Shown: positions 1 through 7,922 of the stretch, piece after piece
Numbering within the stretch: the first letter of the stretch is position 1
How the letters are laid out: each line of letters starts with the position of its first letter
Source: Streptomyces cavernicola
GTDB taxonomy: Bacteria; Actinomycetota; Actinomycetes; Streptomycetales; Streptomycetaceae
Reading direction: 5' to 3'
Assembly (NCBI RefSeq): GCF_029968035.1
Contig: NZ_JASCIQ010000006.1
Location: 1-64,000, forward strand
Length of the DNA stretch: 64,000 nt
Translations under genes and position numbers: made by a program
Notes under the pieces: model-generated
Seen by the model: only the letters and a program-made list of their open reading frames with translations
What the model was told of the DNA's origin: nothing
Databases searched by the model: none

Positions 1-178
1 TAGGCCCTGTCTTCAATCTCCCGCCTGCCCCGCGACGCCCGGCACGCACGCTCGCCGCGTTGCGGAAATGCCCTAGTAGCTCCGCTACGAGACCATTCCC
101 GCGCCTTGCGATCGCACGCACCGGACGCCGCGGGGCCCGCCCGTCGGGCGGACGACGGGAGATTGAAGACAGGGCCTA
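1..178. repeat. MITE-like inverted-repeat element
   Basis: Bases 1-23 and 156-178 are perfect inverted copies (outer sequence TAGGCCCTGTCTTCAATCTC). The centre is an imperfect palindrome around GTAGC-TCC-GCTAC at 76-88, so the whole segment could fold into one long hairpin. No protein is encoded. TA at both ends would fit the target duplication of IS630/Tc1-mariner-type elements, but the left end is the window edge and cannot be checked. The right end supplies the stop codon of the neighbouring methyltransferase gene. Confidence 0.75.
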
Positions 179-1021
179 GGGATGCACGGCCGTCACCAGC
201 CATGCGGTGCTGGGCAGGCTGACCCCGTCGCGCTCCTCGTACGCCGTCAGATGCTCGATGAGCGCGGCACGCGCGCGCCCGGCCGTCTCGGCGGAGACCT
301 GGCCGGTCAGCTGGCGTCCGGGGCCGGTCGCGAGCAGGAAGTCCGCCGCGTCCTCGGCGTCCCGCCCCCAGATCCCGGACGCCTCCACATGCTCGGTGTC
401 GACGTCGGTGAAGCCGGCCTCGGAGAGCACCGCGCGGACCCGGTCCGGCTCGGAGAAGGCGAACATGCCGGGCCGGCCCGGCTGTCCGAAGTCGCCGATC
501 GGCAGGTACTCGCGCAGCGTCAGCATGGCGGCCAGCCAGCCGTTGCCCTCGGGCTCGGCCGGGCAGACGAACGCGAGCCGGCCGCCGGAGCGCAGGGCGC
601 CCCCGATGTTGGCGAACGCGGCGACCGGGTCGGCGAAGAACATCACCCCGTACCGGCTGATCGCCGCGTCGAAGGCGCCGGGCGAGAAGGGGTGGACCTG
701 GGCGTCGGCCCGTTCGAACGTCACGTTGTCCAGGCCCTCGCGCGCCGCACTCGACCGGGCCCGGTCGAGCATCGGGGCCGACAGGTCGATCCCGAGGACC
801 CGGCCGCCCGACCCGGCCCGCCGCGCCGCGAGCCGTGAGGTCTGCCCGGCCCCGCAGCCGATGTCGAGGACCCGGCCGGCGGGCCCGAACCCGGCCGCGT
901 CGAGCAGGGGTTGGTTGAAGCCGGAGTTGACCGCGTCCCAACGGTCCTGGTTGTCCGCCCAGTACGCACCCTCGGGGCCGTTCCAGGACTGTTCCTGCTC
1001 GGTGTTGACGACGTCACGCAT
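176..1021 (-). CDS. class I SAM-dependent methyltransferase
   Basis: A 281-residue protein with the SAM-binding glycine-rich motif VLDIGCGAGQTS at residues 51-62, the strand-2 acidic motif GIDLS near 77-81 and an ADAQ motif near 106. This is a standard small-molecule methyltransferase fold (Methyltransf_11/25 type), substrate unknown. The ATG at 1021 is chosen because GGAGG lies 7 nt upstream; longer reading would run through the promoter and the divergent TetR gene. It is transcribed away from the TetR regulator, with two palindromic operators between them, so TetR repression is likely. The TAG stop lies inside the repeat at 1-178, so the last codons may have been remodelled by that element. 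Confidence 0.85.
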   Translation of the reverse strand: MRDVVNTEQEQSWNGPEGAYWADNQDRWDAVNSGFNQPLLDAAGFGPAGRVLDIGCGAGQTSRLAARRAGSGGRVLGIDLSAPMLDRARSSAAREGLDNVTFERADAQVHPFSPGAFDAAISRYGVMFFADPVAAFANIGGALRSGGRLAFVCPAEPEGNGWLAAMLTLREYLPIGDFGQPGRPGMFAFSEPDRVRAVLSEAGFTDVDTEHVEASGIWGRDAEDAADFLLATGPGRQLTGQVSAETAGRARAALIEHLTAYEERDGVSLPSTAWLVTAVHP

Positions 1022-1061
1022 CTGTTGCCTCCTGCTGGGGCCGGTGCCGGCGAACCTATGA

Positions 1062-1096
1062 TGGGCGTACGCCCAAACAGTATGGGCAAGCGCCCA
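1062..1096. promoter_or_regulatory. double TetR operator in divergent promoter
   Basis: Two matching palindromes, TGGGCGTACGCCCA (1062-1075) and TGGGCAAGCGCCCA (1083-1096), each followed by AAC. Their centres are 21 bp apart, two helical turns, so two repressor dimers could sit on one face of the DNA. They lie between the methyltransferase and TetR starts. Assignment to the adjacent TetR protein is inference. Confidence 0.7.
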
Positions 1097-1160
1097 AACT
1101 CTCAACGTCCTTTGAGAGAGCGGGTGTTGACCGGTCGCGAAAAGAAGGTGGGGTGGTCCT

Positions 1161-1751
1161 GTGGCGCCGCGAGGAGTGGCGATACCGGATGCGCGGGAGC
1201 GGCTCTTCGCCGCCGCGGAGCGAGTGCTCGAACGGGACGGGCCCGGCGCGCTGACCAGCAGGGCGGTCACCGACGAGGCGGGCTGCTCCAAGGGGCTGCT
1301 GCACACCCACTTCGCCGGGCTCGACGCGTTCGTCGCCGAACTGTGCCTCGACCGCTTCGCCCGCGCCGCACACCAGGCCTCCGAACTCCCGGCGCGCGCG
1401 GGCGAGGGTGCCGTGGCCGCGACGCTCGGCTCGGTCGCGCTCGCCCTGCTCCGGTCCGGCGGCCCGACGATCTCGGCGCTCGCCCTCTCCCGCCCGGCGG
1501 CCACCCTGCGGGTGCGGCAGGCCCTGGAGTCCGGTGCGCCCGGCTTCGACGCGATCGAGGCGGCGATCGCCGCGTACCTCGACGCCGAGCAGCGGCTCGG
1601 CCGGATCGCGCCGACGCTCGACACCGCTGCCGCCGCCCTCGCCGTCGTCGGCGCCGTGCACCACCTCCTGATGACCGCCCACCCCGGCGGCCCGGACCCG
1701 CAGGAGCGGATCGAGCGCCTGGTGGAACTGCTCGTATCGCAGGCCGAGTAA
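1161..1751 (+). CDS. TetR/AcrR-family transcriptional regulator
   Basis: A 196-residue protein, normal length for the family. The N-terminal helix-turn-helix occupies about residues 12-58, with the recognition region ALTSRAVTDEAGCSKGLL and the typical HTHF at its end; the alpha-helical ligand-binding half follows. The GTG start fits the usual short lead before the first helix. It is divergent from the methyltransferase and 51 nt ahead of an MFS transporter on its own strand. It probably represses the methyltransferase and perhaps itself through the paired palindromes in the divergent promoter. The ligand cannot be told from sequence. Confidence 0.9.
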   Translation: MAPRGVAIPDARERLFAAAERVLERDGPGALTSRAVTDEAGCSKGLLHTHFAGLDAFVAELCLDRFARAAHQASELPARAGEGAVAATLGSVALALLRSGGPTISALALSRPAATLRVRQALESGAPGFDAIEAAIAAYLDAEQRLGRIAPTLDTAAAALAVVGAVHHLLMTAHPGGPDPQERIERLVELLVSQAE

Positions 1752-1768
1752 GGCTGACGGGGAGGAGT

Positions 1769-1780
1769 GTACGTTCGTAC
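1769..1780. promoter_or_regulatory. palindrome ahead of MFS gene
   Basis: GTACG-TT-CGTAC sits 22 bp before the MFS start codon, in the short gap after the TetR gene. It differs from the TGGGC-type operator upstream of TetR, so it could be a second, unrelated regulator site or part of an independent promoter. Weak evidence on its own. Confidence 0.35.
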
Positions 1781-1802
1781 GCCTGGCTTGTAGGGTCGCC
1801 GT

Positions 1803-3059
1803 ATGACTGCCGACGTCGACGTACGGGACCGGCCCGCGCAGGCCGTGCGGCGGGCGCGGGCCGCCGTCGCCGTGCTGTTCTTCACCAACGGGGCGCTGTT
1901 CGCGAACCTGTTGCCGAGATATCCGCAGATCAAGGCAGACCTCGGTCTGGCCAACGCGCAGTACGGGCTCGCGGTCGCCGCCTTCCCGGTCGGCGCCGTC
2001 GTGGCCGGGCTCGCGGCCGGGGCGCTCATCCGCAGGTTCGGCTCGGCGCGCGTGGCCGTCCTCGGCACACTGCTCACCGGCGCGGGCGTGCTCGCCGCAG
2101 GCTCCGCGGACACGGCCGTCCTGTTCGCGGGCGGACTGTTCCTGGCCGGGGCGATGGACGCGATCGTCGACGTCGGCCAGAACGCCCAGGGCCTGCAGGT
2201 GCAGCGCCGCTACGGCCGCTCGATCATCAACTCCCTGCACGCCGTCTGGTCCATCGGCGCCGTCACCGGCGGGGCGATGGCCGCGGGCGCGATGGCCGTC
2301 GGCCTGTCCCGTACCGCCCATCTGACGGCCTCGGCGGTGCTGCTCGGCCTCGCGGCCTGCGTCGCACTGCCGTACTGCCTGCCGGGGGCGGGCGGTACGC
2401 CGGGAGCGGACGGCGCGCCGGAACAGGGCTGCGGGGAGGGCGAGTTGGCGGCATCGGGCGGCGGCGAAGGGGGCCGGGAGGTGCGGCCGCGTCCGGCGGG
2501 CCGGTTGCCGACCTGGTGCGTCCTCGCCGCATTCGTCCTCATCGCCACCGCGGGCACGCTCGTCGAGGACGCGGGGAACTCCTGGGCCGCCGTGTACCTC
2601 GCCGACGCGCTCGGCGCCTCCGCGACCCTCGCCGCCGCCGGCTTCATCGCCCTCGTGGGCGCGCAGTTCGTCGGCCGGATCCTCGGCGACCGGCTCGTGG
2701 ACCGGTTCGGGCAGCGGGCCGTGGTCCGTGCCGGCGGGCTGCTCGCCGCGGCCGGCATGGGGCTCGCCCTCGCCGTGCCGACCGTCTGGGGCACCGTGCT
2801 CGGCTTCGCCGCCGCCGGGTTCGGGGTGGCGACGACGGTGCCCGCCGCCCTGCACGAAGCCGACGAACTGCCCGGCCTCAGGCCGGGCACGGGCCTCACC
2901 GTCGTCTCCTGGCTGATGCGGCTCGGCTTCCTGGTCTCGCCGCCCGCCGTCGGAGCGGTCGCCGACGCGACGTCGCTGCGCGCGGGCCTCCTCGTCGTAC
3001 CGCTCGCCGGGCTGCTCGCACTCGGCCTCGCCGGAGTGCTGCGGCCCCGGCAGCCGTGA
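1803..3059 (+). CDS. MFS transporter
   Basis: A 418-residue integral membrane protein with about twelve hydrophobic segments in two halves. The halves are separated by a Gly/Glu/Arg-rich cytoplasmic loop near residues 195-235. The loop after the second segment has the MFS-type GALIRRFGSARV pattern, and the second half repeats it as GDRLVDRFGQRAV. The substrate is not evident; small drug or metabolite efflux is typical of such standalone Streptomyces permeases. The ATG follows the TetR gene by 51 nt on the same strand. A palindrome precedes the start, suggesting separate regulation. Confidence 0.85.
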   Translation: MTADVDVRDRPAQAVRRARAAVAVLFFTNGALFANLLPRYPQIKADLGLANAQYGLAVAAFPVGAVVAGLAAGALIRRFGSARVAVLGTLLTGAGVLAAGSADTAVLFAGGLFLAGAMDAIVDVGQNAQGLQVQRRYGRSIINSLHAVWSIGAVTGGAMAAGAMAVGLSRTAHLTASAVLLGLAACVALPYCLPGAGGTPGADGAPEQGCGEGELAASGGGEGGREVRPRPAGRLPTWCVLAAFVLIATAGTLVEDAGNSWAAVYLADALGASATLAAAGFIALVGAQFVGRILGDRLVDRFGQRAVVRAGGLLAAAGMGLALAVPTVWGTVLGFAAAGFGVATTVPAALHEADELPGLRPGTGLTVVSWLMRLGFLVSPPAVGAVADATSLRAGLLVVPLAGLLALGLAGVLRPRQP

Positions 3060-3105
3060 GGGACGGCGCCGGGGCCGCGCGGGGGCGCGCAGGTACGGGC
3101 CGAGG

Positions 3106-3828
3106 TCAGGCCGCGTAGCCCTTCGGCGGTATCAGGGAGGCGAGTTGGGCGAACGACAGCCAGTAGATCTGGTTGCCGCCGAACGACGCCGGGTCGGCGA
3201 TGAGCACCGTGCCCTGCACGTCGTCGTAGCCGATCACCGTGAAGTAGTGGTAGACGGTCTGGTCCGACGGGTAGCCGGGCGGCTGGTTGCCGGGCGGGGC
3301 CACGATGTTCGCCACGATCGGATAGCCGTGGTCGACGTCCGCGACGATGTCGCTCCACAGCAGGTCCTTCTGGGCCTGCGTCGGCGGGTCGTCCGGCATC
3401 TCCCGCGTCACGTACCGGCCCGCGTCCACCCGGGAGTTGAGGACCTGCGTCACCTGGCTGATGTGCCCCGTGCCCCACTCCGTGGTGCCCAGCTCGGCGG
3501 CGAGCGTCGCCTGGTCCGGGACGGCCACGCGGGCCGAGAGGGCGATCCGGGTCGCGGCGGGCCCGCACCAGTAGCCGGTCTCCTGCACCTGGTAGTCGAC
3601 CTCGACGGTCCGCACGTTCGAGGTGCGCACGGGCTCCACGTGCATCCGCGTGCCGGGTTCGTTCCGCCCGCTCACCAGGGCGGTGCCGGCCCGCGTGGAG
3701 TGCCCGGCGGCCGTGACCGAGGTGGGCGCGGGCCGGTCCTGCGCACCGGCCGGGCTGATCAGCGCGGCGAGCACGGCACTCGCGGCGAGGCCGGTCGTCA
3801 GGACGGACGGGACGAGTCGTCTGCGCAT
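3106..3828 (-). CDS. secreted C39-family peptidase-like protein
   Basis: A 240-residue secreted protein. Residues 1-29 form a signal peptide (arginines, hydrophobic core, AGA-Q cleavage). The mature part matches the C39-like papain-fold family (peptidase C39-like, PF13529 type). The catalytic cysteine is in YWCGPAA (C88), the histidine in VYHYFTVIGYDD (H194), and an Asp follows in LIADPAS. It would act outside the cell on peptide or isopeptide bonds. It is divergent from the ArsR-type regulator to its right and convergent with the MFS gene. The substrate is unknown. Confidence 0.85.
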   Translation of the reverse strand: MRRRLVPSVLTTGLAASAVLAALISPAGAQDRPAPTSVTAAGHSTRAGTALVSGRNEPGTRMHVEPVRTSNVRTVEVDYQVQETGYWCGPAATRIALSARVAVPDQATLAAELGTTEWGTGHISQVTQVLNSRVDAGRYVTREMPDDPPTQAQKDLLWSDIVADVDHGYPIVANIVAPPGNQPPGYPSDQTVYHYFTVIGYDDVQGTVLIADPASFGGNQIYWLSFAQLASLIPPKGYAA

Positions 3829-4019
3829 CAGGGCTCCTGGAGGGTTGTCCGAGTGGGGGGTGCGCCCGTACGGGGGTGGGGCGTTCGTGCTCGCCGCCCC
3901 GTGTACTCGCGTACGGAGACGGGGCGCATCGGATGCTAGGGAGACCTCGGCGCGGGCGGGCCACGGGAGTTCGAGCTGAACCGAAATCCCCTTGTGGCAA
4001 AGGGAGTTACTCTCCTCGC

Positions 4020-5117
4020 ATGGCGGGGGCGCTGCGTATCCACTTCAGCGACCGGGACTTCCGGTACGTGCAACTGGCGAGGACGGCCGACCCGATGTGG
4101 GAGGCGTTCCTCGGGCTCCATGTGCTCAACACACCTCCCGGCTGCCTGCCCGCCCGCCTCCACCCCTGGCGCCGGCGCGCGGCGCAGCGGCTGCGGCAGG
4201 GCGAACTCCGTACGACCTGCCGCATGTTGCTGGACCTGGCGCCCGTCGACGCCTCCTACTTCCCCGACTTCCTGACCCCCGCCGAGTCCGAGGAGGGCCT
4301 CACCGAAGCGGTACGGGCGCTGCGCGCCACCCCCGCGTCCCGCCTGGCCAGGGAGTTGCGCGAGGCGGCACGGCACCGGCCGCTGCCCGCCTGGACCCGC
4401 AGGCTCGCCGCCGGCGACCGGGCCCTGCTCGACCGGGTCGCGGACGCGGTCCTACGGTTCCACACCGAGGTGATCGCCCCGGACTGGAGCGAGATCGAGG
4501 CCTTCGTCGCCGCCGGCCGGGAGGAGCGGGACGCGGCCCTCGACGGCGGCGTCGTCGGCGTCCTGGCCACGCTCGTGCCGTTCGTGTGGCGGGACCCGGT
4601 GCTCAGCGCGCCCTACCCGGTCGACGCCGAACTGCATCTGCGCGGCCGCGGCGTACGGCTCGTCCCGTCGTACTTCTGCTACAACGTGCCGATCGCCATC
4701 GCCGACCCCAACCTGCCGCCCGTGGTGGTGTATCCGGCCGCCGGACACGAGCGGCTCGGCGGGCGCGAGCGGACCTTCGCGGGCGACGAGGCCCACGGGC
4801 ACGGGCGGGCTCTCGTGGGTGGGCGGCCCTCCGGCGCCCGGTCCGGCGCGTCCGATGGCTCCGGAGTACGGCACGCGGGTGCGTTGGCGGCGCTGCTCGG
4901 CGCGGGCCGTTGCCGGGTGCTCGGCGCGCTGACCGTCACGCACACCACGGGCGCGGTCGCCGCCCGCCTCGGCATGCCCGCCTCCACGGTCAGCGGCCAC
5001 CTGAAGGTGCTGCGGGACGCGGGCCTTGTGGCGAGCGAACGGAAGGGGACGCATGTGCTGCACCGCCTGACAGGCCGGGGGCGACACCTCTTGGACGGTC
5101 ACCTCCCGGACGGTTGA
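4020..5117 (+). CDS. ArsR-family regulator with long N-terminal domain
   Basis: A 365-residue protein. The first ~240 residues are the domain common in actinobacterial long ArsR-like regulators (DUF5937-like). A Gly/Ser/Arg linker follows, and then a C-terminal winged helix-turn-helix around residues 295-355 with the recognition helix MPASTVSGHLKVLRDAGLV. The metal-binding Cys box of classic ArsR proteins is absent, so a non-metal signal is likely. The ATG at 4020 is chosen over upstream in-frame codons because the conserved N-terminus (GALRIHFSDRD) begins there. It is divergent from the C39 peptidase gene, which it may control. Confidence 0.82.
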   Translation: MAGALRIHFSDRDFRYVQLARTADPMWEAFLGLHVLNTPPGCLPARLHPWRRRAAQRLRQGELRTTCRMLLDLAPVDASYFPDFLTPAESEEGLTEAVRALRATPASRLARELREAARHRPLPAWTRRLAAGDRALLDRVADAVLRFHTEVIAPDWSEIEAFVAAGREERDAALDGGVVGVLATLVPFVWRDPVLSAPYPVDAELHLRGRGVRLVPSYFCYNVPIAIADPNLPPVVVYPAAGHERLGGRERTFAGDEAHGHGRALVGGRPSGARSGASDGSGVRHAGALAALLGAGRCRVLGALTVTHTTGAVAARLGMPASTVSGHLKVLRDAGLVASERKGTHVLHRLTGRGRHLLDGHLPDG

Positions 5118-5168
5118 CCCGACCGACCGACTGATCGTTTGACCGGCCCGCTGCGCGCGCGGTGTTCC

Positions 5169-5612
5169 TCAGCGGCGCGTGCGCGCGGCCTTCGCCTCCC
5201 GGGGCGGCGGCACGAACTGCAACTCCAACGCGGCCGGGGGAGCGGCCACTCCGGGGCCTCCGGCCGTGACCCAGGCGATCAGCTCCTCCGTGCAGTCGTC
5301 GCCCATGGCGAAGCCGATCCAGGTCGCCTTGCCGCCCGCCTGCCGACCGGCCGTCGACGGCTGTACGACGATGACGTTGGCCTGGTCGCAGGGCCCGAGG
5401 CAGTCCGAGACGCGCACGGCGACCCGGCCGCCCGAGTCGGCGGCGGCCGCGTGCAGCCGGTCGAGCTGCCAGTCGTGGTCGATGCGCGGGTACTTGCGCG
5501 GGTTGCCGCAGCAGCAGCCCCGGCACACGACCAGGGTGCACGGCCGGGCGGCCGCCGCACCGACCCGGAACCTCGGCCCGGAACCGCCCAGGGGCGCCGA
5601 ACGGCCGTTCAC
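5169..5612 (-). CDS. (2Fe-2S) thioredoxin-like ferredoxin domain protein
   Basis: A 147-residue protein with the ferredoxin-like cysteine pattern VVCRGCCCGNPRKYP near residue 38 and a second pair region DCLGPCDQANVIV near residue 80, as in thioredoxin-like 2Fe-2S proteins found with cobalamin or metal-uptake genes. Its redox partner is unknown. The GTG start at 5612 has GAGGGG upstream and overlaps the stop of a 21-codon ORF in a GTGA junction, suggesting coupled translation. A longer in-frame extension upstream has no convincing start. An unusual run of Cys (RGCCCG) could hold the cluster or another metal. Confidence 0.75.
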   Translation of the reverse strand: MNGRSAPLGGSGPRFRVGAAAARPCTLVVCRGCCCGNPRKYPRIDHDWQLDRLHAAAADSGGRVAVRVSDCLGPCDQANVIVVQPSTAGRQAGGKATWIGFAMGDDCTEELIAWVTAGGPGVAAPPAALELQFVPPPREAKAARTRR

Positions 5613-5674
5613 AGTGCGCCCCTCACGGGCAGGCCGGGGCTCGCCTGCGCGGCGGCGGTGAGTGCGTCGGTCAT
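5609..5674 (-). CDS. possible 21-aa leader ORF
   Basis: An ATG-initiated ORF (MTDALTAAAQASPGLPVRGA plus one Leu) with AAGGAG 10 nt upstream. It ends in TGA that overlaps the GTG start of the 2Fe-2S gene (GTGA). The ribosome site and the overlap argue for translation. No known domain; it may serve only to couple translation, or be the real first gene of the pair. Confidence 0.45.
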   Translation of the reverse strand: MTDALTAAAQASPGLPVRGAL

Positions 5675-5888
5675 CGGGGTCGTGCTCCTTCGGCGGCGGA
5701 TTCCGTCCCCCTGATCTCATCAGAGCCCGCCGCGCCGCCGACCGGCGGGTCGGGCCGTGCGCGGCACGGGGGACGACACGGGGGACAAGTCGACCGCGTG
5801 AGCGGAGAGTTGCCGCCCGTTGGCGGAGCCCGGCCCGTGGATAGGCTGCGGCGCGACGGGGTTCGGGGTCGAGAGGAGTGCGGGTCTC

Positions 5889-6635
5889 ATGGGACGTCAG
5901 CAGTGGTGGGGGCGGGGCCTGGCGGTCCTTGCGGTGCTCGCCGTGGCCGGGTGCTCGCCGACGGGCGGCACCGCCGCGCCGGACGCGACCGACGGCAAAC
6001 CGTCCGCGAGCAGCAGCGCTTCCGACGGCGGTACGGACACGGACACGGGTGCGGGCGGCGGTGGAGGCGAGGAGGCCGGGACGTTGCCGGGCGTGCCGAC
6101 CGTCGAACAGGCCCGTACGCAGCTCGCCGCTCTGAAGGTCGCGCCGCAGGGCTCGATGAGCGGCTACAGCCGGGAGAAGTTCCCGCACTGGTCCGAGCAG
6201 GGCGAGAACTGCGACACCCGCGAGGTCGTCCTGGAGCGCGACGGCACCGACGTACGGCGGAACGACGAGTGCCGGGCCGTGTCGGGGAGCTGGGAGAGCG
6301 TCTACGACGACGAGGAGTTCACCGACTCCTCCGACCTGGACATCGACCACATGGTGCCGCTCGCCAACGCCTGGCGCTCCGGTGCGGACGACTGGACGCA
6401 GACCCGGCGCGAGGAGTTCGCCAACGACCTCACGCACCCGCAGCTGATCGCCGTCTCCGCCTCGTCCAACCGCTCCAAGGGCGACCAGGGCCCGGACGAG
6501 TGGCAGCCGCCGGCCAAGACGTACTGGTGCGTGTACGGGCGGGCCTGGGTCTCCGTGAAGACGACGTACGAGCTGACCGTGACCGAGGCGGAGAAGAGCG
6601 AGCTCGACGAGATGCTGGGGACCTGCGGGGCGTGA
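5889..6635 (+). CDS. lipoprotein with HNH/DUF1524-like nuclease domain
   Basis: A 248-residue exported lipoprotein. The signal peptide ends in the lipobox VAGC (C22). A Ser/Gly/Asp-rich linker runs to about residue 65. The nuclease-like domain contains DIDHMVPLANAWRSGADDW (151-169) and N-R-S-K-G-D-Q-G-P near 194-202, the arrangement of DUF1524/GmrSD-type HNH enzymes. It would act at the outer face of the membrane, perhaps on extracellular DNA. The ATG is fixed by the signal peptide. The stop overlaps the next small gene as GTGA. Confidence 0.85.
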   Translation: MGRQQWWGRGLAVLAVLAVAGCSPTGGTAAPDATDGKPSASSSASDGGTDTDTGAGGGGGEEAGTLPGVPTVEQARTQLAALKVAPQGSMSGYSREKFPHWSEQGENCDTREVVLERDGTDVRRNDECRAVSGSWESVYDDEEFTDSSDLDIDHMVPLANAWRSGADDWTQTRREEFANDLTHPQLIAVSASSNRSKGDQGPDEWQPPAKTYWCVYGRAWVSVKTTYELTVTEAEKSELDEMLGTCGA

Positions 6636-6898
6636 GCGGGCGGCGACTCGTGGCGGATGTGCAGGCCGGGCCCGGCGGGGTCATGACCGACGAAGTCGGC
6701 GTGGTGACGGGGGAGTTGACGGTCGCTGTCGAGGAGCTGCCGGGCGGGGCGGTGGGCGTGACCGTGCAGTACGTCGGGGCGGAGGAGTGGTACACGGTGA
6801 GTGGGAGCCCGGTCCCTGCGGGGGGTTTGCTTGCGGGGGTGTTTGAGGAGGTGGTCGCTCGGGTGCGGCGTGGTGGCGGAGCGACGGTGTCGGGCTAG
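6632..6898 (+). CDS. small conserved-looking protein of unknown function
   Basis: An 88-residue protein starting at GTG inside the stop of the HNH lipoprotein gene (GTGA overlap), which implies translational coupling; ATG at 6682 is an alternative start giving 72 residues. The sequence reads as alternating beta-strand patches (GVVTGELTVAVEELPGGAVG, then VTVQYVGAEEWYTVSGSPV) followed by a short helix. No signal peptide and no recognised family. Confidence 0.6.
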   Translation: MSGRRLVADVQAGPGGVMTDEVGVVTGELTVAVEELPGGAVGVTVQYVGAEEWYTVSGSPVPAGGLLAGVFEEVVARVRRGGGATVSG

Positions 6899-6915
6899 GG
6901 CTTCTTTCTTCCCCT

Positions 6916-7223
6916 CCCCGCCCCTTCCCGAAAGTCCTGCGGACAGCTTCGGGGCATCGCCCCTACCCCCTTGCCCGGGGCTGCCGCCCCTGGACCCCGC
7001 ATCGGGGCTTCGCCCCGGACCCCGGTTGTTCTTTGGCTGCCCGCTTCGTCGTGGCTGGTCGCGCAGTTCCCCGCGCCCCTGTCGGGGCACGTACAGCTGC
7101 CCAAATTCAGCCCCTCCGGCGTTTGAGATGGGGGTCCCCCTGCTCGAGCGCAGCCGAGAGCTTGGGGGAGGGGGTCCGGGGGCTGGCCCCCGAAGCGCCG
7201 CAGGCTTTCGGGAAGGGGCGGGG
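6916..7223. repeat. non-coding composite repeat bounded by 19-bp inverted repeats
   Basis: This gene-free stretch between the small protein and PadR is bounded by CCCCGCCCCTTCCCGAAAG (6916-6934) and its exact reverse complement (7205-7223). Inside are several dispersed modules: GCGCAGTTCCCCGCGCCCCT at about 7061-7080, CAGCCCCTCCGGCGTTTGAG near 7108-7127, and a 42-bp palindromic module GGGGGTCCCCCTGCTCGAGC... at 7129-7170. The same set recurs at 59965-60489. Probably transcription-terminating or mobile repeat material; no coding potential seen. Confidence 0.7.
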
Positions 7224-7276
7224 TGGGGGAGACGCCGGGGGTGAGGCGTGTCTCACCCGGGCCGCACCCGCTTGCT

Positions 7277-7294
7277 TATGCAACAAGTTGCATA
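7277..7294. promoter_or_regulatory. PadR operator palindrome
   Basis: TATGCAAC-AA-GTTGCATA, two perfect 8-bp arms, lies 13 bp before the PadR start codon and is unusually AT-rich for this genome. It has the ATG-N-CAT half-site style known from PadR sites. Autoregulation is inferred. Confidence 0.7.
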
Positions 7295-7307
7295 GCAAGA
7301 TCCCCGC

Positions 7308-7874
7308 ATGGCGATCGAGCACGCGATCCTCGTGTCCCTTCTCGAACAGCCGGGCTCCGGCTACGAGCTGGCCCGGCGGTTCGAGCGATCCATCGGATAC
7401 TTCTGGACCGCCACCCACCAGCAGATCTACCGCGCGCTCAAGCGGATGGAGACCGACGGCTGGGTCGACGTCCGTGAGGTCCCGCAGCGCGGGCGGCCGG
7501 ACAAGAAGGAGTACTCCGTCGCCGACCTCGGACGGGCCGCGCTCACCAGCTGGCTGCACGACCCGATCGAGCCCGAGAGCGTGCGGCACGACCTCGCCGT
7601 GAAGATCAGGGGCGCCGCCTTCGACGACCCGAGCGCCCTGATCCGCGAGGTCGACCGGCACCGGCAGGCGCACACCGACCGCCTCGCCCGCTATCTCGCC
7701 GGTGAGGAACGGGACTTCGCGGACCGCACCGACGGCGGCCCCTACGGCCCGGCCCACGCCGAGCGGGAGCTGCAGCACGCCGTGCTGCGCGGCGGCATCG
7801 CGTACGAACGCATGATGATCGCCTGGCTCGACGACGTGCTCGCCACCCTGCACCGCTTTCGCCCCGAGCGCTGA
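7308..7874 (+). CDS. PadR-family transcriptional regulator
   Basis: A 188-residue protein. The N-terminal winged helix (residues 1-85) shows the family hallmarks: AILVSLLEQPGSGYELARRF, then QIYRALKRMETDGWV and the wing PDKKEYSVADLGR. The C-terminal helical dimerisation arm follows (Vir_C-like). It starts with ATG just after a strong palindrome and is 48 nt ahead of the acyl-CoA dehydrogenase gene on the same strand, so the two are probably one transcription unit repressed by PadR. The inducing molecule is probably related to the dehydrogenase substrate, but this is inference. Confidence 0.9.
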   Translation: MAIEHAILVSLLEQPGSGYELARRFERSIGYFWTATHQQIYRALKRMETDGWVDVREVPQRGRPDKKEYSVADLGRAALTSWLHDPIEPESVRHDLAVKIRGAAFDDPSALIREVDRHRQAHTDRLARYLAGEERDFADRTDGGPYGPAHAERELQHAVLRGGIAYERMMIAWLDDVLATLHRFRPER

Positions 7875-7922
7875 AGCACCACTTTCAACCCCCGCCCCCC
7901 ACCTGCGAAAGGCGGCACCCTC

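Noticed and set aside
911..3118. 735-aa open frame overlapping methyltransferase, TetR and MFS genes
   Set aside because: Arg/Ala/Gly-rich shadow typical of high-GC DNA; the overlapping frames carry recognisable domains.
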